Source of the DNA: Ulvibacterium marinum
GTDB taxonomy: Bacteria > Bacteroidota > Bacteroidia > Flavobacteriales > Flavobacteriaceae
DNA length: 64,000 nt
Direction of reading: 5' to 3'
Assembly (NCBI RefSeq): GCF_003626755.1
Contig: NZ_RBCJ01000002.1
Coordinates: forward strand, 930,001-994,000
In this document: positions 54,885 through 63,667 of the stretch, one piece after another
Layout: every line of letters starts with the position of its first letter
Numbering within the stretch: position 1 is the stretch's first letter
Notes under the pieces: generated by a model
What the model saw: the letters and a program-made list of their open reading frames with translations, nothing else
Told to the model about the DNA's origin: nothing
The model's database searches: none
Translations under genes and position numbers: made by a program

Positions 54885-55976
54885 GTGAAGATACAGCAAA
54901 AGGATATATCCCAAAAGACAAATGCGGCTACCCATGAACGCTATATGCTGCGCTGTATCCAATTGGCGAAAAACGGTTTGGGCACTACCGCTCCCAACCC
55001 TACGGTAGGCTGTGTCATCGTTCATAACAACAAGATAATTGGTGAAGGTTTTACAAGTCCGTATGGCGGACCCCATGCCGAAGTGAATGCTATTGAAGCC
55101 GTACTAGATAAATCACTTTTACGGGAAGCCACACTCTACGTTACCTTGGAACCCTGTTCTCATTTTGGAAAGACCCCCCCCTGTACCGATTTAATCATCA
55201 AGCATACGATTCCCAAGGTGGTTGTCGGGGTTTTAGACCCTCACGATAAGGTTTCGGGAAAGGGAATTGAACGATTACAGGATGCCGGTTGCGAAGTGCT
55301 AGTGGGCGTTCTGGAGGAAAAGTGTAGGGAACATCACAAACGTTTTTTGACCTACCATGAAAAGGCACGGCCCTATGTCATCCTAAAATGGGCCCAAACC
55401 TTGGATGGCTATATTGCCCCGGATAAATCGGTTCGAAATACAGCTCCGGAACCTTTTTGGATCACCAATACACATTCGCAGCAACGCGTGCACCAATGGC
55501 GTAGTGAGGAACAGGCCATTTTGGTAGGTACCCAGACCGTTTTGGAGGACAACCCTAAATTGGACGTTCGGCATTGGAAAGGGCAGTCCCCATTACGAGT
55601 GATTTTAGATCGAAATTTGAAAATCGGAAAGGATTTCCACGTCCTGGATGGTAACATCCCAACCCTATTTCTTACCTCGGTCTCTGACCGTTCCCGATAC
55701 GAGGAAGGGATGACCTATGAAGTCCTTAATTTTTCAGCCGACCTAGTAGAAAAAATTTGCGGTATTCTTCATAAACATCAGGTTTTAAGTATTTTAATTG
55801 AAGGAGGCGCACAAACACTTCAAGCTTTTATTGATTCCGGTCTATGGGACGAGGCCCGGGTGTTTACGGGTAACCGAACCTTTAAAAATGGAATTGTCGC
55901 CCCAAAATTTTCGGGGAGTCTTTTACAAACAGCGTCTGTTGGCACGGACACTTTACACATCTATCAAAATGATTAA
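54885..55976 (+). CDS. ribD: Riboflavin biosynthesis protein RibD
   Basis: Bifunctional deaminase/reductase of riboflavin synthesis. 363 residues. Deaminase domain (1-155): NPTVGCVIV, GGPHAEVNAIEA (zinc His and Glu), PCSHFGKTPPCTDLI (zinc Cys). Reductase domain (160-363): PYVILKWAQTLDGYIA, ILVGTQTVLEDNPKL, LIEGGAQTL. The start is GTG at 54885. Its 3' end overlaps the HAD gene by 8 bp. No RFN riboswitch seen upstream. Confidence 0.96.
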   Translation: MKIQQKDISQKTNAATHERYMLRCIQLAKNGLGTTAPNPTVGCVIVHNNKIIGEGFTSPYGGPHAEVNAIEAVLDKSLLREATLYVTLEPCSHFGKTPPCTDLIIKHTIPKVVVGVLDPHDKVSGKGIERLQDAGCEVLVGVLEEKCREHHKRFLTYHEKARPYVILKWAQTLDGYIAPDKSVRNTAPEPFWITNTHSQQRVHQWRSEEQAILVGTQTVLEDNPKLDVRHWKGQSPLRVILDRNLKIGKDFHVLDGNIPTLFLTSVSDRSRYEEGMTYEVLNFSADLVEKICGILHKHQVLSILIEGGAQTLQAFIDSGLWDEARVFTGNRTFKNGIVAPKFSGSLLQTASVGTDTLHIYQND

Positions 55977-56592
55977 GAATATTATTCTAGACTTTGGAGA
56001 CGTTTTCATCAATTTGGATAAGGAAGTTGTCTTTCGGGAAATCCCCAAATGGGGCGGCAATCGCTTTACTACCGAATTATGGGCGCTCAATGAAACCTAT
56101 GAAGTGGGCGGTATAAGTTCCGAGGAATTTGTGCAGGAATTACAATCAGCTTTTCCAAAAGCATCGGCAGATCAAATCATAGCCACATGGAATGCAATGT
56201 TGCTGGACTTTCCGGATGAACGATTGGATTTCATTGAAGCTTTGGCCCAAGAGAACCAGTATCGACTATTCCTTCTTAGCAATACCAATGCCCTGCATAT
56301 TCCCCATGTAGAGCAAAAAATGGGGACACAAAAATACTTTCGGTTCAAGAATTCCTTCGAGCAATTCTATCTTTCCCATGAAATACACCTAAGAAAACCT
56401 AATGCTGAAATTTTCCAATTCGTTCTTGACGAAAACGGACTATTGCCCGAAGAAACTTTCTTCGTGGACGACACCGCGGAAAATACGGAAGCTGCTGAAA
56501 AAATGGGTATCCATACCTGGAACCTAAAAGTGGGGCAAGAGGACGTCCTTCAATTAAAAAGCAAACTGAAGGATGCTCTATCTAGCTCTTAG
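55969..56592 (+). CDS. HAD superfamily hydrolase (HAD-IA)
   Basis: A 207-residue haloacid-dehalogenase-type phosphatase. Motif I is atypical: IILDFGDVFINLD (Asp-Phe-Gly-Asp), motif II FLLSNTN, motif III LRKPNAEIF (Lys) and motif IV FFVDDTAENTEAAE. Similar proteins in Flavobacteriia hydrolyse sugar phosphates or nucleotides, including possibly the riboflavin pathway intermediate, since it is coupled to ribD by an 8-bp overlap. That link is inference. Confidence 0.88.
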   Translation: MIKNIILDFGDVFINLDKEVVFREIPKWGGNRFTTELWALNETYEVGGISSEEFVQELQSAFPKASADQIIATWNAMLLDFPDERLDFIEALAQENQYRLFLLSNTNALHIPHVEQKMGTQKYFRFKNSFEQFYLSHEIHLRKPNAEIFQFVLDENGLLPEETFFVDDTAENTEAAEKMGIHTWNLKVGQEDVLQLKSKLKDALSSS

Positions 56593-57436
56593 TATACTTT
56601 TTTCCAGCCTTATTTTTGTCATCTTTAAACTTTTCTCGGTGTATAAAGTGAATACCTTATATGCCATCATCATAAATTATATCATCGCCTTCGTCGTGGG
56701 GATTCTTTTTTATGAGGGGGATGTTGCCTCAAACGAGATTCCGCAAAAATCATGGTTTTGGGGCACTCTACTTTTGGGATGCCTTTTTATTGTAGTATTT
56801 AATCTTATGGCAGCAACGGCCCAGCGCGTGGGTGTGTCCGTAGCATCAGTAGCCACAAAAATGTCCTTGGTAGTTCCCGTGCTTTTTGGGGTGCTGGTCT
56901 ATAGGGAACAATTGAGTACATTACAGGTAATGGGTATTATACTGGCCCTTGGGGCGGTATATTTTGCTTCGGCAAAAGGAAAATCGATGACTTTGGGAAG
57001 ATCTTCGTTTTGGTTGCCGTTGTTGGTCTTTCTGGGCTCGGGCATTATAGACACCAGCCTTAAATACGTTCAGGAAACCCATATAGAAGCAGATGAATTT
57101 CCTTTGTTTTCGGCTACCGTCTTTGGATCCGCTGCAATAGTGGGCCTACTGCTTTTGACCATAAAAAGTTTTAAAATACCATTAAACCTGGGGTTGAAGG
57201 ACATATTAGGTGGTGTTGCACTTGGCGTGCCCAATTATTTTTCCATCTATTTTTTGCTCCATGCCCTGCAGCATCCGAGCCTTAACAGCGCTGCGGTATT
57301 TACCATCAATAATGTGGCCATAGTTATGTTTTCCACGCTATTGGGTATAGCTCTTTTTAAGGAACATATGAGTACAAAGAATTGGGGCGGTATAGCCTTG
57401 GCCGTAATCAGTATCGTTTTAGTCGCTCTATTTTGA
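56573..57436 (+). CDS. EamA/DMT superfamily transporter
   Basis: A 287-residue protein with ten hydrophobic helices arranged as two EamA-like halves (LSILFSSLIFVIFKLFSVY ... LGAVYFASAK; WLPLLVFLGSGIID ... GGIALAVISIVLVALF). Exporter for a small metabolite, unspecified. The start overlaps the HAD gene end by 20 bp and its stop overlaps the next start (TGATG). Confidence 0.88.
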   Translation: MLYLALSILFSSLIFVIFKLFSVYKVNTLYAIIINYIIAFVVGILFYEGDVASNEIPQKSWFWGTLLLGCLFIVVFNLMAATAQRVGVSVASVATKMSLVVPVLFGVLVYREQLSTLQVMGIILALGAVYFASAKGKSMTLGRSSFWLPLLVFLGSGIIDTSLKYVQETHIEADEFPLFSATVFGSAAIVGLLLLTIKSFKIPLNLGLKDILGGVALGVPNYFSIYFLLHALQHPSLNSAAVFTINNVAIVMFSTLLGIALFKEHMSTKNWGGIALAVISIVLVALF

Positions 57437-58050
57437 TGGAACAAAAACCCCACAGCTACAAAACCCTGGCCCGGCCCTCGGAGGCTGTGCTCTTTACAGA
57501 CCGGAAAAGTAAATTCTATGGCTATGCTTTTCCCATCAACAAAATAGAAGCCATAAAACCGTTGATCGAAGATTTATGGGAAAAGTATCCTAAGGCCAAT
57601 CATGTCTGCTATGCTTGGCAATTGGGTGTGGAGAACGTTCAATATCGCACCAATGACGATGGGGAGCCTAGAAATTCTGCTGGATCCCCCATTTATGGGC
57701 AGATACAGTCTTTTGAAGTTACCAATGTGTTTGTAGCCGTAGTCCGAATTTTTGGAGGCACCAAATTGGGTGTCGGAGGGCTTATTCATGCCTATAGGAC
57801 CACGGCCAAGCTGGCCCTGGAAGCTTCAACTATTATTGAAAAAAGATTAAAAGTATGTTTGGAGCTTACATTTGAATATCAGACGTTAGATCAAGTGATG
57901 CGTACAATAAAACGCCAAAAACTAGAGGTAATCTCCCAAACCTTGGAAATGCATTGCAACGTTGTAGTGCAGTTGAACAAAACAGAGGCCGAAAAAATAC
58001 AAGAAATCTTGGGGCGAGTCCCTGGGCTAGTAACAAAAAAACTAGATTAA
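57436..58050 (+). CDS. IMPACT/YigZ family protein
   Basis: A 204-residue protein: KSKFYGYAFPI, NHVCYAWQLG, DDGEPRNSAGSPI (the signature of UPF0029/IMPACT), KLGVGGLIHAYR, and a C-terminal DUF1949-like part. Bacterial YigZ homologues bind nucleic acids or ribosomes, but the role is unclear. Fifth gene of the ribD unit. Ends by a 4-bp tail overlap with the convergent thioesterase gene. Confidence 0.93.
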   Translation: MEQKPHSYKTLARPSEAVLFTDRKSKFYGYAFPINKIEAIKPLIEDLWEKYPKANHVCYAWQLGVENVQYRTNDDGEPRNSAGSPIYGQIQSFEVTNVFVAVVRIFGGTKLGVGGLIHAYRTTAKLALEASTIIEKRLKVCLELTFEYQTLDQVMRTIKRQKLEVISQTLEMHCNVVVQLNKTEAEKIQEILGRVPGLVTKKLD

Positions 58051-58448
58051 TCCTTACCTAACTTTTCCAAGATATAATTCGGGCATCTAAGGGGGCGTTT
58101 GGTTTCCTTATCCATAAAGGCCAAAACTGTGTTTGCCGTGGCCAAAATCTCATTGGAATTTCGATAAATAACATAGTCGAATTCAATCCTTGCCATGGGT
58201 GTTTTTGTCAGTATGGTTTTGACCGTGATAAGGTCGTCATAAACCGCCGATTTTTTGAAGTTGATCTGCAAGGAAATTACAGGTAACAATATTCCGTTTT
58301 CTTCCATGGACTTGTAGGAAATACCTAGGGCCCTTAACCACTCAACCCTTCCCATCTCCAAATATTGCGGGTAGTTGCCGTGATAGACAATCCCCATTTG
58401 ATCGGTTTCACCGTAACGAACGCGAAAAGAAATTTCGTAAAAATCCAT
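58047..58448 (-). CDS. Acyl-CoA thioesterase, YbgC-type hot-dog
   Basis: A 133-residue thioesterase: VRYGETDQMGIVYHGNYPQYLEMGRVEWLR contains the YbgC active-site Asp-x-MG-x-V-x-H-x-N-Y pattern. It is distinct from the thioesterase at 0.7 kb. In proteobacteria YbgC is tied to the Tol-Pal system, but no tol genes are here. Confidence 0.92.
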   Translation of the reverse strand: MDFYEISFRVRYGETDQMGIVYHGNYPQYLEMGRVEWLRALGISYKSMEENGILLPVISLQINFKKSAVYDDLITVKTILTKTPMARIEFDYVIYRNSNEILATANTVLAFMDKETKRPLRCPNYILEKLGKD

Positions 58449-58596
58449 ATTTTTTCAACTAAAAAGTATATATTTAAATGCTTTGCATAAATAGCTCGGA
58501 ACATGCAAAAAAAAAAGAGTAAATTCAAGGGGGATTGATTTTTTTTTTAGGATTATTGTTCACATATTTGTCCCACTCAGAAAGTATGGTTCGCTC

Positions 58597-58614
58597 CGAC
58601 CAATTTTCGACCAA
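58597..58614. promoter_or_regulatory. Direct repeat CGACCAA upstream of dnaA
   Basis: Two copies of CGACCAA, 11 bp apart (58597-58603 and 58608-58614), 42-60 bp before the dnaA start. Possible regulator site. The 207-bp region before dnaA is A/T-rich but has no consensus DnaA box. Confidence 0.35.
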
Positions 58615-58655
58615 CTAGCGAAGTCACTAACCAACAAAATAAGATAAACTTAGAA

Positions 58656-60080
58656 ATGAGTGTTACTGCTAATTCCGTATGGAACAATTGTTTGGCCTTT
58701 ATCGAAGATAATATCCAACCGCAGGCATTCAAAACTTGGTTCGAACCGATAAAGCCGGTCAAATTAGCTGATAACGCGCTGAGCATTCAGGTCCCCAGTA
58801 AGTTTTTCTACGAATGGTTGGAGGAGCACTACGTAAAGCTCCTAAAGGTTGCCCTTACCAAAGAATTGGGAGAAACGGCCAAATTGGTCTACATCATACG
58901 TATGGAAAACACCTATGGGAACCGGGAGCCTTTTACGGAAAAGATACCCAGCTCCAATAGAAGTCATGTAGGTGCACAGGAAATGGATGTTCCTATTAAA
59001 TCCAAAAATCCGGAATTACGAAATCCCTTTGTCATTCCCGGAATCCGAAATATAAAAATAGAATCACAACTTAATCCCAACTACAATTTTGATAATTTTT
59101 TAGAAGGGGACTCCAATCGTTTGGCCCGTTCGGCCGGTATGGCCGTGGCCAATAAACCAGGAGGCACCTCCTTTAATCCGCTTTTGGTATTCGGTGGTGT
59201 AGGCTTGGGAAAGACACATTTAGCGCACGCCATTGGGGTGGAAATTAAAGACAAATATCCGGAACGCACCGTACTCTATATTTCCGCCGAAAAATTTACA
59301 CAACAATATATTGAATCAGTAAAAAAGAATACACGAAACGACTTTATCCATTTTTATCAGCTAATCGATGTTTTGATCATTGATGACGTACAGTTCCTAT
59401 CCGGAAAATCGGGTACGCAGGATGTATTCTTCCATATATTCAACCATTTGCATCAAAATGGAAAGCAGGTTGTTCTTACTTCGGACAAGGCTCCTGTAGA
59501 TATGCAGGATATTGAACAGCGCTTGTTGTCCCGTTTTAAGTGGGGGCTTTCCGCGGAATTGCAGAATCCGGATTATGAGACAAGAATATCCATCCTTAAG
59601 AATAAGTTGTACCGGGATGGAGTAGAAATGCCCGACGATATCGTGGACTATGTAGCCAAACATATAAAGACCAATATCCGGGAACTGGAAGGGGCTATTA
59701 TATCCTTGATCGCCCAGTCTTCCTTCAATAAAAAGGAGGTGACCTTGGAACTTGCCCAACAAGTGGTGGAAAAATTCGTAAAGAACACCAAAAGGGAAGT
59801 GTCCATTGACTACATCCAAAAAGTGGTGTCCGACTATTTTGAAATGGATGTTGCCACGTTACAATCCAAAACCCGGAAAAGACATATTGTCCAGGCAAGG
59901 CAATTGGCCATGTTCTTCGCCAAAAAATTCACCAAGGCCTCTTTGGCCAGTATCGGTTCCCAAATTGGGAAACGTGATCACGCTACGGTATTGCATGCCT
60001 GCAAGACTGTGGACAACCTTGCGGAGACGGACAAGCAGTTCCGTAAATATATAGATGATCTAACCAAAAAGCTTTCCTGA
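58656..60080 (+). CDS. dnaA: Chromosomal replication initiator protein DnaA
   Basis: 474 residues. Domain I with WFEPIKPVKL (1-80), a linker, AAA+ domain (about 135-340) with GGVGLGKTHLAHAIG and VLIIDDVQFLSGK, and the C-terminal DNA-binding domain with QARQLAMFFAKKFT and the DnaA signature KRDHATVLHACKTV. Unwinds the origin and recruits helicase. Followed after 6 bp by a phosphatase gene; dnaN is not adjacent, so the gene order of many origins is not kept here. Confidence 0.98.
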   Translation: MSVTANSVWNNCLAFIEDNIQPQAFKTWFEPIKPVKLADNALSIQVPSKFFYEWLEEHYVKLLKVALTKELGETAKLVYIIRMENTYGNREPFTEKIPSSNRSHVGAQEMDVPIKSKNPELRNPFVIPGIRNIKIESQLNPNYNFDNFLEGDSNRLARSAGMAVANKPGGTSFNPLLVFGGVGLGKTHLAHAIGVEIKDKYPERTVLYISAEKFTQQYIESVKKNTRNDFIHFYQLIDVLIIDDVQFLSGKSGTQDVFFHIFNHLHQNGKQVVLTSDKAPVDMQDIEQRLLSRFKWGLSAELQNPDYETRISILKNKLYRDGVEMPDDIVDYVAKHIKTNIRELEGAIISLIAQSSFNKKEVTLELAQQVVEKFVKNTKREVSIDYIQKVVSDYFEMDVATLQSKTRKRHIVQARQLAMFFAKKFTKASLASIGSQIGKRDHATVLHACKTVDNLAETDKQFRKYIDDLTKKLS

Positions 60081-60086
60081 CCGTTT

Positions 60087-60536
60087 ATGGCCAAAAGGAT
60101 ATTAATGGTCTGTCTGGGAAATATCTGTAGGTCACCATTGGCCGAAGGTATATTACAAAGCAAAGTAGATCCCGAAAAAGTTGTTGTAGACTCCGCAGGC
60201 ACGGGCAGCTATCATATAGGTAACCGGCCGGACGAACGCAGTATCGAGGTTGGCAGAAAATATGGAATAGACATTTCCCATCAGCGATGCAGACAATTTT
60301 CCTCCAAGGATTTTGATAATTTCGACATCATTTATACCATGGATCAAAGTAATTACAGAAATGTAATTTCATTGGCACGAAATAAAGAGCAGGCCCAAAA
60401 AGTAAAAATGTTGTTGGAGGAGATGGAATCCGGAATTCGGGAAGTTCCCGATCCCTATTATGGCCCCGGGGACGGTTTTGAAAAAGTGTTCCATCTTATT
60501 GACAAGGCCTGTTCCGAAATTGTCAAAAAACTATAA
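60087..60536 (+). CDS. Low-molecular-weight protein tyrosine phosphatase
   Basis: A 149-residue phosphatase with the P-loop VCLGNICRS (Cys9, Arg15) and the acid DPYYG near residue 120. Could act on protein tyrosine phosphates or arginine phosphates. Part of a unit with dnaA (6-bp gap) and the methylase that follows. Confidence 0.95.
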   Translation: MAKRILMVCLGNICRSPLAEGILQSKVDPEKVVVDSAGTGSYHIGNRPDERSIEVGRKYGIDISHQRCRQFSSKDFDNFDIIYTMDQSNYRNVISLARNKEQAQKVKMLLEEMESGIREVPDPYYGPGDGFEKVFHLIDKACSEIVKKL

Positions 60537-60555
60537 AACCAACCTTTAATTGCAA

Positions 60556-61269
60556 ATGGCCAAGGCCGCAGGTAAATTGTATTTAATTCCATCCACCCTT
60601 GGGGATATTGCTCCCCTTGAGGTATTGCCCATTTCCATAAAACGAGCAGTGGAGGATATTGATCACTACGTAGTGGAGAATGAAAAATCCGCTAGACGCT
60701 TTATCAAAAAAATAAGCCCTAGAAAACATCAGTCCAATTTAAGGATACAGGTTTTGAACAAGTACACGGAACCCCAAGAGATTCCCAGTTTTCTTTTGCC
60801 TTGTCTTGATGGTTTTGATGTAGGCGTCCTCTCAGAGGCCGGATGTCCTGGAATAGCCGACCCTGGTGCAGAGGTGGTCCGAATAGCCCATGAAAAAAAA
60901 ATCCAGGTTATCCCATTGGTAGGGCCATCGTCCATAGTATTGGCCATGATGGCCAGTGGTCTTAATGGTCAGAATTTTGCCTTTAACGGTTACTTGCCCA
61001 TAGATGCTCCCGAGCGGAAGAAAGAGGTAAAACGGTTAGAGCGACTCTCCATTGAGAAACAGCAGTCCCAACTATTTATTGAGACTCCTTATAGAAACGA
61101 TAAATTGTTCGGTGAACTTTTGAGGTCCCTTTCCATAAAAACACTTCTATGCATTGCTTCGGATATTACACTTCCTACAGAGTTTATCCTTACACAGTCC
61201 GTTAGAGATTGGAAAAACGATAGTGTGGAACTTCACAAAAGACCCACCATATTTATCATACAGGGCTAA
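60556..61269 (+). CDS. SAM-dependent methyltransferase of the tetrapyrrole methylase (RsmI-like) family
   Basis: A 237-residue protein with GKLYLIPSTLGDIAP, SEAGCPGIADPGAEVV, GPSSIVLAMMASGLNGQNFAFNGYLP and ETPYRNDK, as in RsmI, which 2'-O-methylates C1402 of 16S rRNA. It is shorter than RsmI by the C-terminal domain, and VEDIDHYVVENEKSARRF replaces the usual N-terminal sequence. Such short Flavobacterial forms are grouped with RsmI-like proteins; the target base is not proven. Start at ATG 60556 (a TTG lies two codons upstream). Confidence 0.85.
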   Translation: MAKAAGKLYLIPSTLGDIAPLEVLPISIKRAVEDIDHYVVENEKSARRFIKKISPRKHQSNLRIQVLNKYTEPQEIPSFLLPCLDGFDVGVLSEAGCPGIADPGAEVVRIAHEKKIQVIPLVGPSSIVLAMMASGLNGQNFAFNGYLPIDAPERKKEVKRLERLSIEKQQSQLFIETPYRNDKLFGELLRSLSIKTLLCIASDITLPTEFILTQSVRDWKNDSVELHKRPTIFIIQG

Positions 61270-61298
61270 AAAATAAGTCCGATCGTTTCCGACCGGAC
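61268..61298 (-). terminator. Terminator after the lysozyme-like gene
   Basis: On the minus strand GTCCGGTCG and CGATCGGAC form a 9-bp stem (one mismatch), loop GAAA, followed by TTATTTTTT. Confidence 0.7.
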
Positions 61299-61327
61299 CC
61301 ACCCATTTTCATATATAACTAATATTG

Positions 61328-61957
61328 TTAGATTTTTGGGTTACGTTTTGAAGCAACATAAGAAACATCATAGCCCGAGAATTTTCTAATATAGTGGGCA
61401 ATATTTGTTCCGTATTCATCCGCTACATCAACTTGTCCGTAAGACCTAAGGTACTTTTTTACATTACCTGGTCCTGCCAAATGTGCTGCTGCCAACATTC
61501 CGGATTCGGTAATCTCCACTCCTCCAATTCGCTTCCCTACAAACCGCTTTATATCCCTTCTAAGAATCCATTTGTTCCTGGACATATTGGTGTAGAACAC
61601 TTTTTCCTGTAGAATGGGGTCGTTCAGAAAACGTGTGGCACTGTACACTCCCATAAGTTGAAGTGTTCCAATACCAAACTGATATTTTCCCAAATATCCC
61701 AAGGTATTGGTCGTAAAGTAATCCCCTTGCGACTCTTTAAAGGCCAAGGCCTCCTTAAAGCCAATATAGGAGCTTCCCAGAAAGGGAGGCGCGACCATAG
61801 CCGCAGTAATAGCAGTTTTGTTTTTGGGGAACAAAACTTTAGTAGGTTCTTTTACTTTAAGGGTTTCCGGAACTTTCACCGTTGAGGCCTTATTCCCAAA
61901 ACTCGTTAAAATAAAAAGTAAGATCAGGGGACAAAAAAAGATTATACCTCTTTTCAT
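61328..61957 (-). CDS. Lysozyme-fold (transglycosylase-like) exported protein
   Basis: A 209-residue protein with a signal peptide (KRGIIFFCPLILLFILTSFG), a linker of about 45 residues and a domain with the lytic-transglycosylase pattern: ALAFKESQGDY (possible catalytic Glu), LGKYQFGIGTLQLMGV and AAHLAGPGNVKKYL. Likely cleaves or binds peptidoglycan in the periplasm. mltG is the upstream neighbour on the same strand, but a promoter box separates them. Confidence 0.78.
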   Translation of the reverse strand: MKRGIIFFCPLILLFILTSFGNKASTVKVPETLKVKEPTKVLFPKNKTAITAAMVAPPFLGSSYIGFKEALAFKESQGDYFTTNTLGYLGKYQFGIGTLQLMGVYSATRFLNDPILQEKVFYTNMSRNKWILRRDIKRFVGKRIGGVEITESGMLAAAHLAGPGNVKKYLRSYGQVDVADEYGTNIAHYIRKFSGYDVSYVASKRNPKI

Positions 61958-62011
61958 ACCATGATTTTCTTAAGACTTACAGCCAAAACGGCTAGCTTAA
62001 ATTTCACGGGA

Positions 62012-62045
62012 CAAAGATAAATCCCATTTCGTGGTTGTTTTCCAA
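62012..62045 (-). promoter_or_regulatory. Promoter of the lysozyme-like gene (TTG-23-TATCTTTG)
   Basis: On the minus strand, TTG at 62045-62043 and an exact -7 box at 62019-62012, 23 bp apart. The start codon follows about 55 bp on; the leader holds a small AGCC/GGCT hairpin (61981-61993). Confidence 0.5.
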
Positions 62046-62102
62046 GACTTTGTTAAAAATATCCAATTTTAGTTAACATGTCCTAAAAATTGGATTAGTG
62101 GC

Positions 62103-63146
62103 CTATCGGGTAATTTTTTGCGCATTGATCCAGCGGATATATTGCACCTTATTTCGGTTGTGTTGCGCCAAAGTCTCGGCAAATTTATGATAGCCAAAAT
62201 TCTCTATGTTCGCCACAAAATAATAGTAGTCGTGTTTTTCCGGATTTAAGACCGCGTTAATAGCGGAGATATCCGGCATGGTTATGGGTCCTGGAGGTAA
62301 ACCCGCATATTTGTAGGTATTATATGGGGAATCTAGCTCCAAATCCTTATACAATACACGTTTAATCACCATATCAAAGTCTCCGGCGTGCTTCTTCATA
62401 GCAAAGATTACCGTGGGATCAGCTTGCAAGCGCATATTCTTGCGCAGTCTGTTCAAGTATAATCCCGCTACCTTGGGCCTTTCATCAATTTTAGCGGACT
62501 CCTTGTGCACAATGGAGGCCAAGGTTACCACTTCCTTTGGAGTAAGCCCTAATTCCTTGGCCCTTTCCAAACGTTCTTCATTCCAAAAGCGATTATATTC
62601 CTTTAACATCCGTTCACGAAATTCCACTGCGGAAGTATTCCAAAAGAACTCATAGCTATTGGGGATATACATGCTTAGGCTAGAGTCTTCATTGAATTTA
62701 TTGGACTTTAAAAATTCGTTATCTCGAAAAGCACGCGCCAAAGAGACACTGTCCGCTTCAATTTGGGAAGCTACCCTACCTGCCAAATCTTCCAAAGTTT
62801 CTTGATTATTAAAGGAAACCTTTACAGGCATATTGGCACTGCGGAGGGAGTTTATGATTTCATTGTTGTTCATTCCTTTTTTAATGGCATATTTTCCTCC
62901 TTTAACATTAGCGGCATACCCCTTTCTTTTGGCAATCTGTTTAAAAGATCTCAAGTCTTTTAATAAAGGGGCTAAAGCCTCCTGTACTTCTTCAAAGGAG
63001 GCATCGGATTTTATGTATACAAAGGCTTCTTCATTGACAAAAGAGGTGTTTGGGGAGAAAATAGCGTTATATACCTTATAGGCGAATATTCCTCCTACAA
63101 CGAGGCCGATCAATGCGATAGCCAATAAAATCTTTTTGATGTACAT
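62103..63146 (-). CDS. mltG: Endolytic murein transglycosylase MltG
   Basis: A 347-residue membrane-anchored enzyme that cuts nascent glycan strands. One N-terminal helix (ILLAIALIGLVVGGIFAYKVY), a LysM-like region and the YceG catalytic domain with VVTLASIVHKESAKIDERPKVAGLYLNRL (catalytic Glu in HKES), MRLQADPTVIFA, SPYNTYKYAGLPPGPI. The start overlaps the GNAT stop by one base; together with dapF they form one transcript. Confidence 0.97.
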   Translation of the reverse strand: MYIKKILLAIALIGLVVGGIFAYKVYNAIFSPNTSFVNEEAFVYIKSDASFEEVQEALAPLLKDLRSFKQIAKRKGYAANVKGGKYAIKKGMNNNEIINSLRSANMPVKVSFNNQETLEDLAGRVASQIEADSVSLARAFRDNEFLKSNKFNEDSSLSMYIPNSYEFFWNTSAVEFRERMLKEYNRFWNEERLERAKELGLTPKEVVTLASIVHKESAKIDERPKVAGLYLNRLRKNMRLQADPTVIFAMKKHAGDFDMVIKRVLYKDLELDSPYNTYKYAGLPPGPITMPDISAINAVLNPEKHDYYYFVANIENFGYHKFAETLAQHNRNKVQYIRWINAQKITR

Positions 63147-63667
63147 TATGTATTTATCTTTTGAAGCAAAATTTCATCCGTGTAGCGCCCATTAAAAAAA
63201 ATCCAGTCTTTCTTTACTCCTACCTTTTCAAACCTCATTTTCTCAAAAAGATACAAACTCTTTTCATTATCAGGGGTTACATTGGCATACAACTGTCTTA
63301 CATCCAAGACGGAAAATGCATAGTCACATAATAGCTCCAGGGTTTGACCACCCAAACCTTTGTCCCGCTCTCCTTCTACGAGAATAATCCCAATACCGGC
63401 TCTTCTATTCTTAGGATCAAAATCAAACAAATCCACTAACCCTATAACCCTATCCTCTGTATTGCATATACATAAGCGCAATTGCCTTACATCGTAGATA
63501 TCGCGATGGGCGTTTTCCAAATACTGTTTTAAAACATGTTTGGAATATGGAGTTGTGGTTCCGCTGATTTCCCAAACCTCGGGATTATTTTCCAATTGGT
63601 ACAAAAAATCCAAATCTTCTGGTTCCAAAGCTCGTAAATAGATATGTTTTCCCTTGAGGTTTAACAT
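63146..63667 (-). CDS. GNAT family N-acetyltransferase (SpeG-like)
   Basis: A 173-residue acetyltransferase with LRALEPEDLDFLYQLENNPEVW at the N-terminus, ERDKGLGGQTLELLCDYAF (acetyl-CoA loop) and NEKSLYLFEKMRFEKVG. This form is close to SpeG/RimJ-like enzymes. Between dapF (7-bp overlap) and mltG (1-bp overlap), so co-translated. Substrate unknown. Confidence 0.9.
   Translation of the reverse strand: MLNLKGKHIYLRALEPEDLDFLYQLENNPEVWEISGTTTPYSKHVLKQYLENAHRDIYDVRQLRLCICNTEDRVIGLVDLFDFDPKNRRAGIGIILVEGERDKGLGGQTLELLCDYAFSVLDVRQLYANVTPDNEKSLYLFEKMRFEKVGVKKDWIFFNGRYTDEILLQKINT

Noticed and set aside
58449-58655. Replication origin next to dnaA
   Set aside because: No DnaA-box cluster could be shown; recorded only as an open question.
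61277-61298. Plus-strand terminator for the RsmI-like gene
   Set aside because: On the plus strand the stem is followed by CCACCC, not by T residues; only the minus-strand direction fits.
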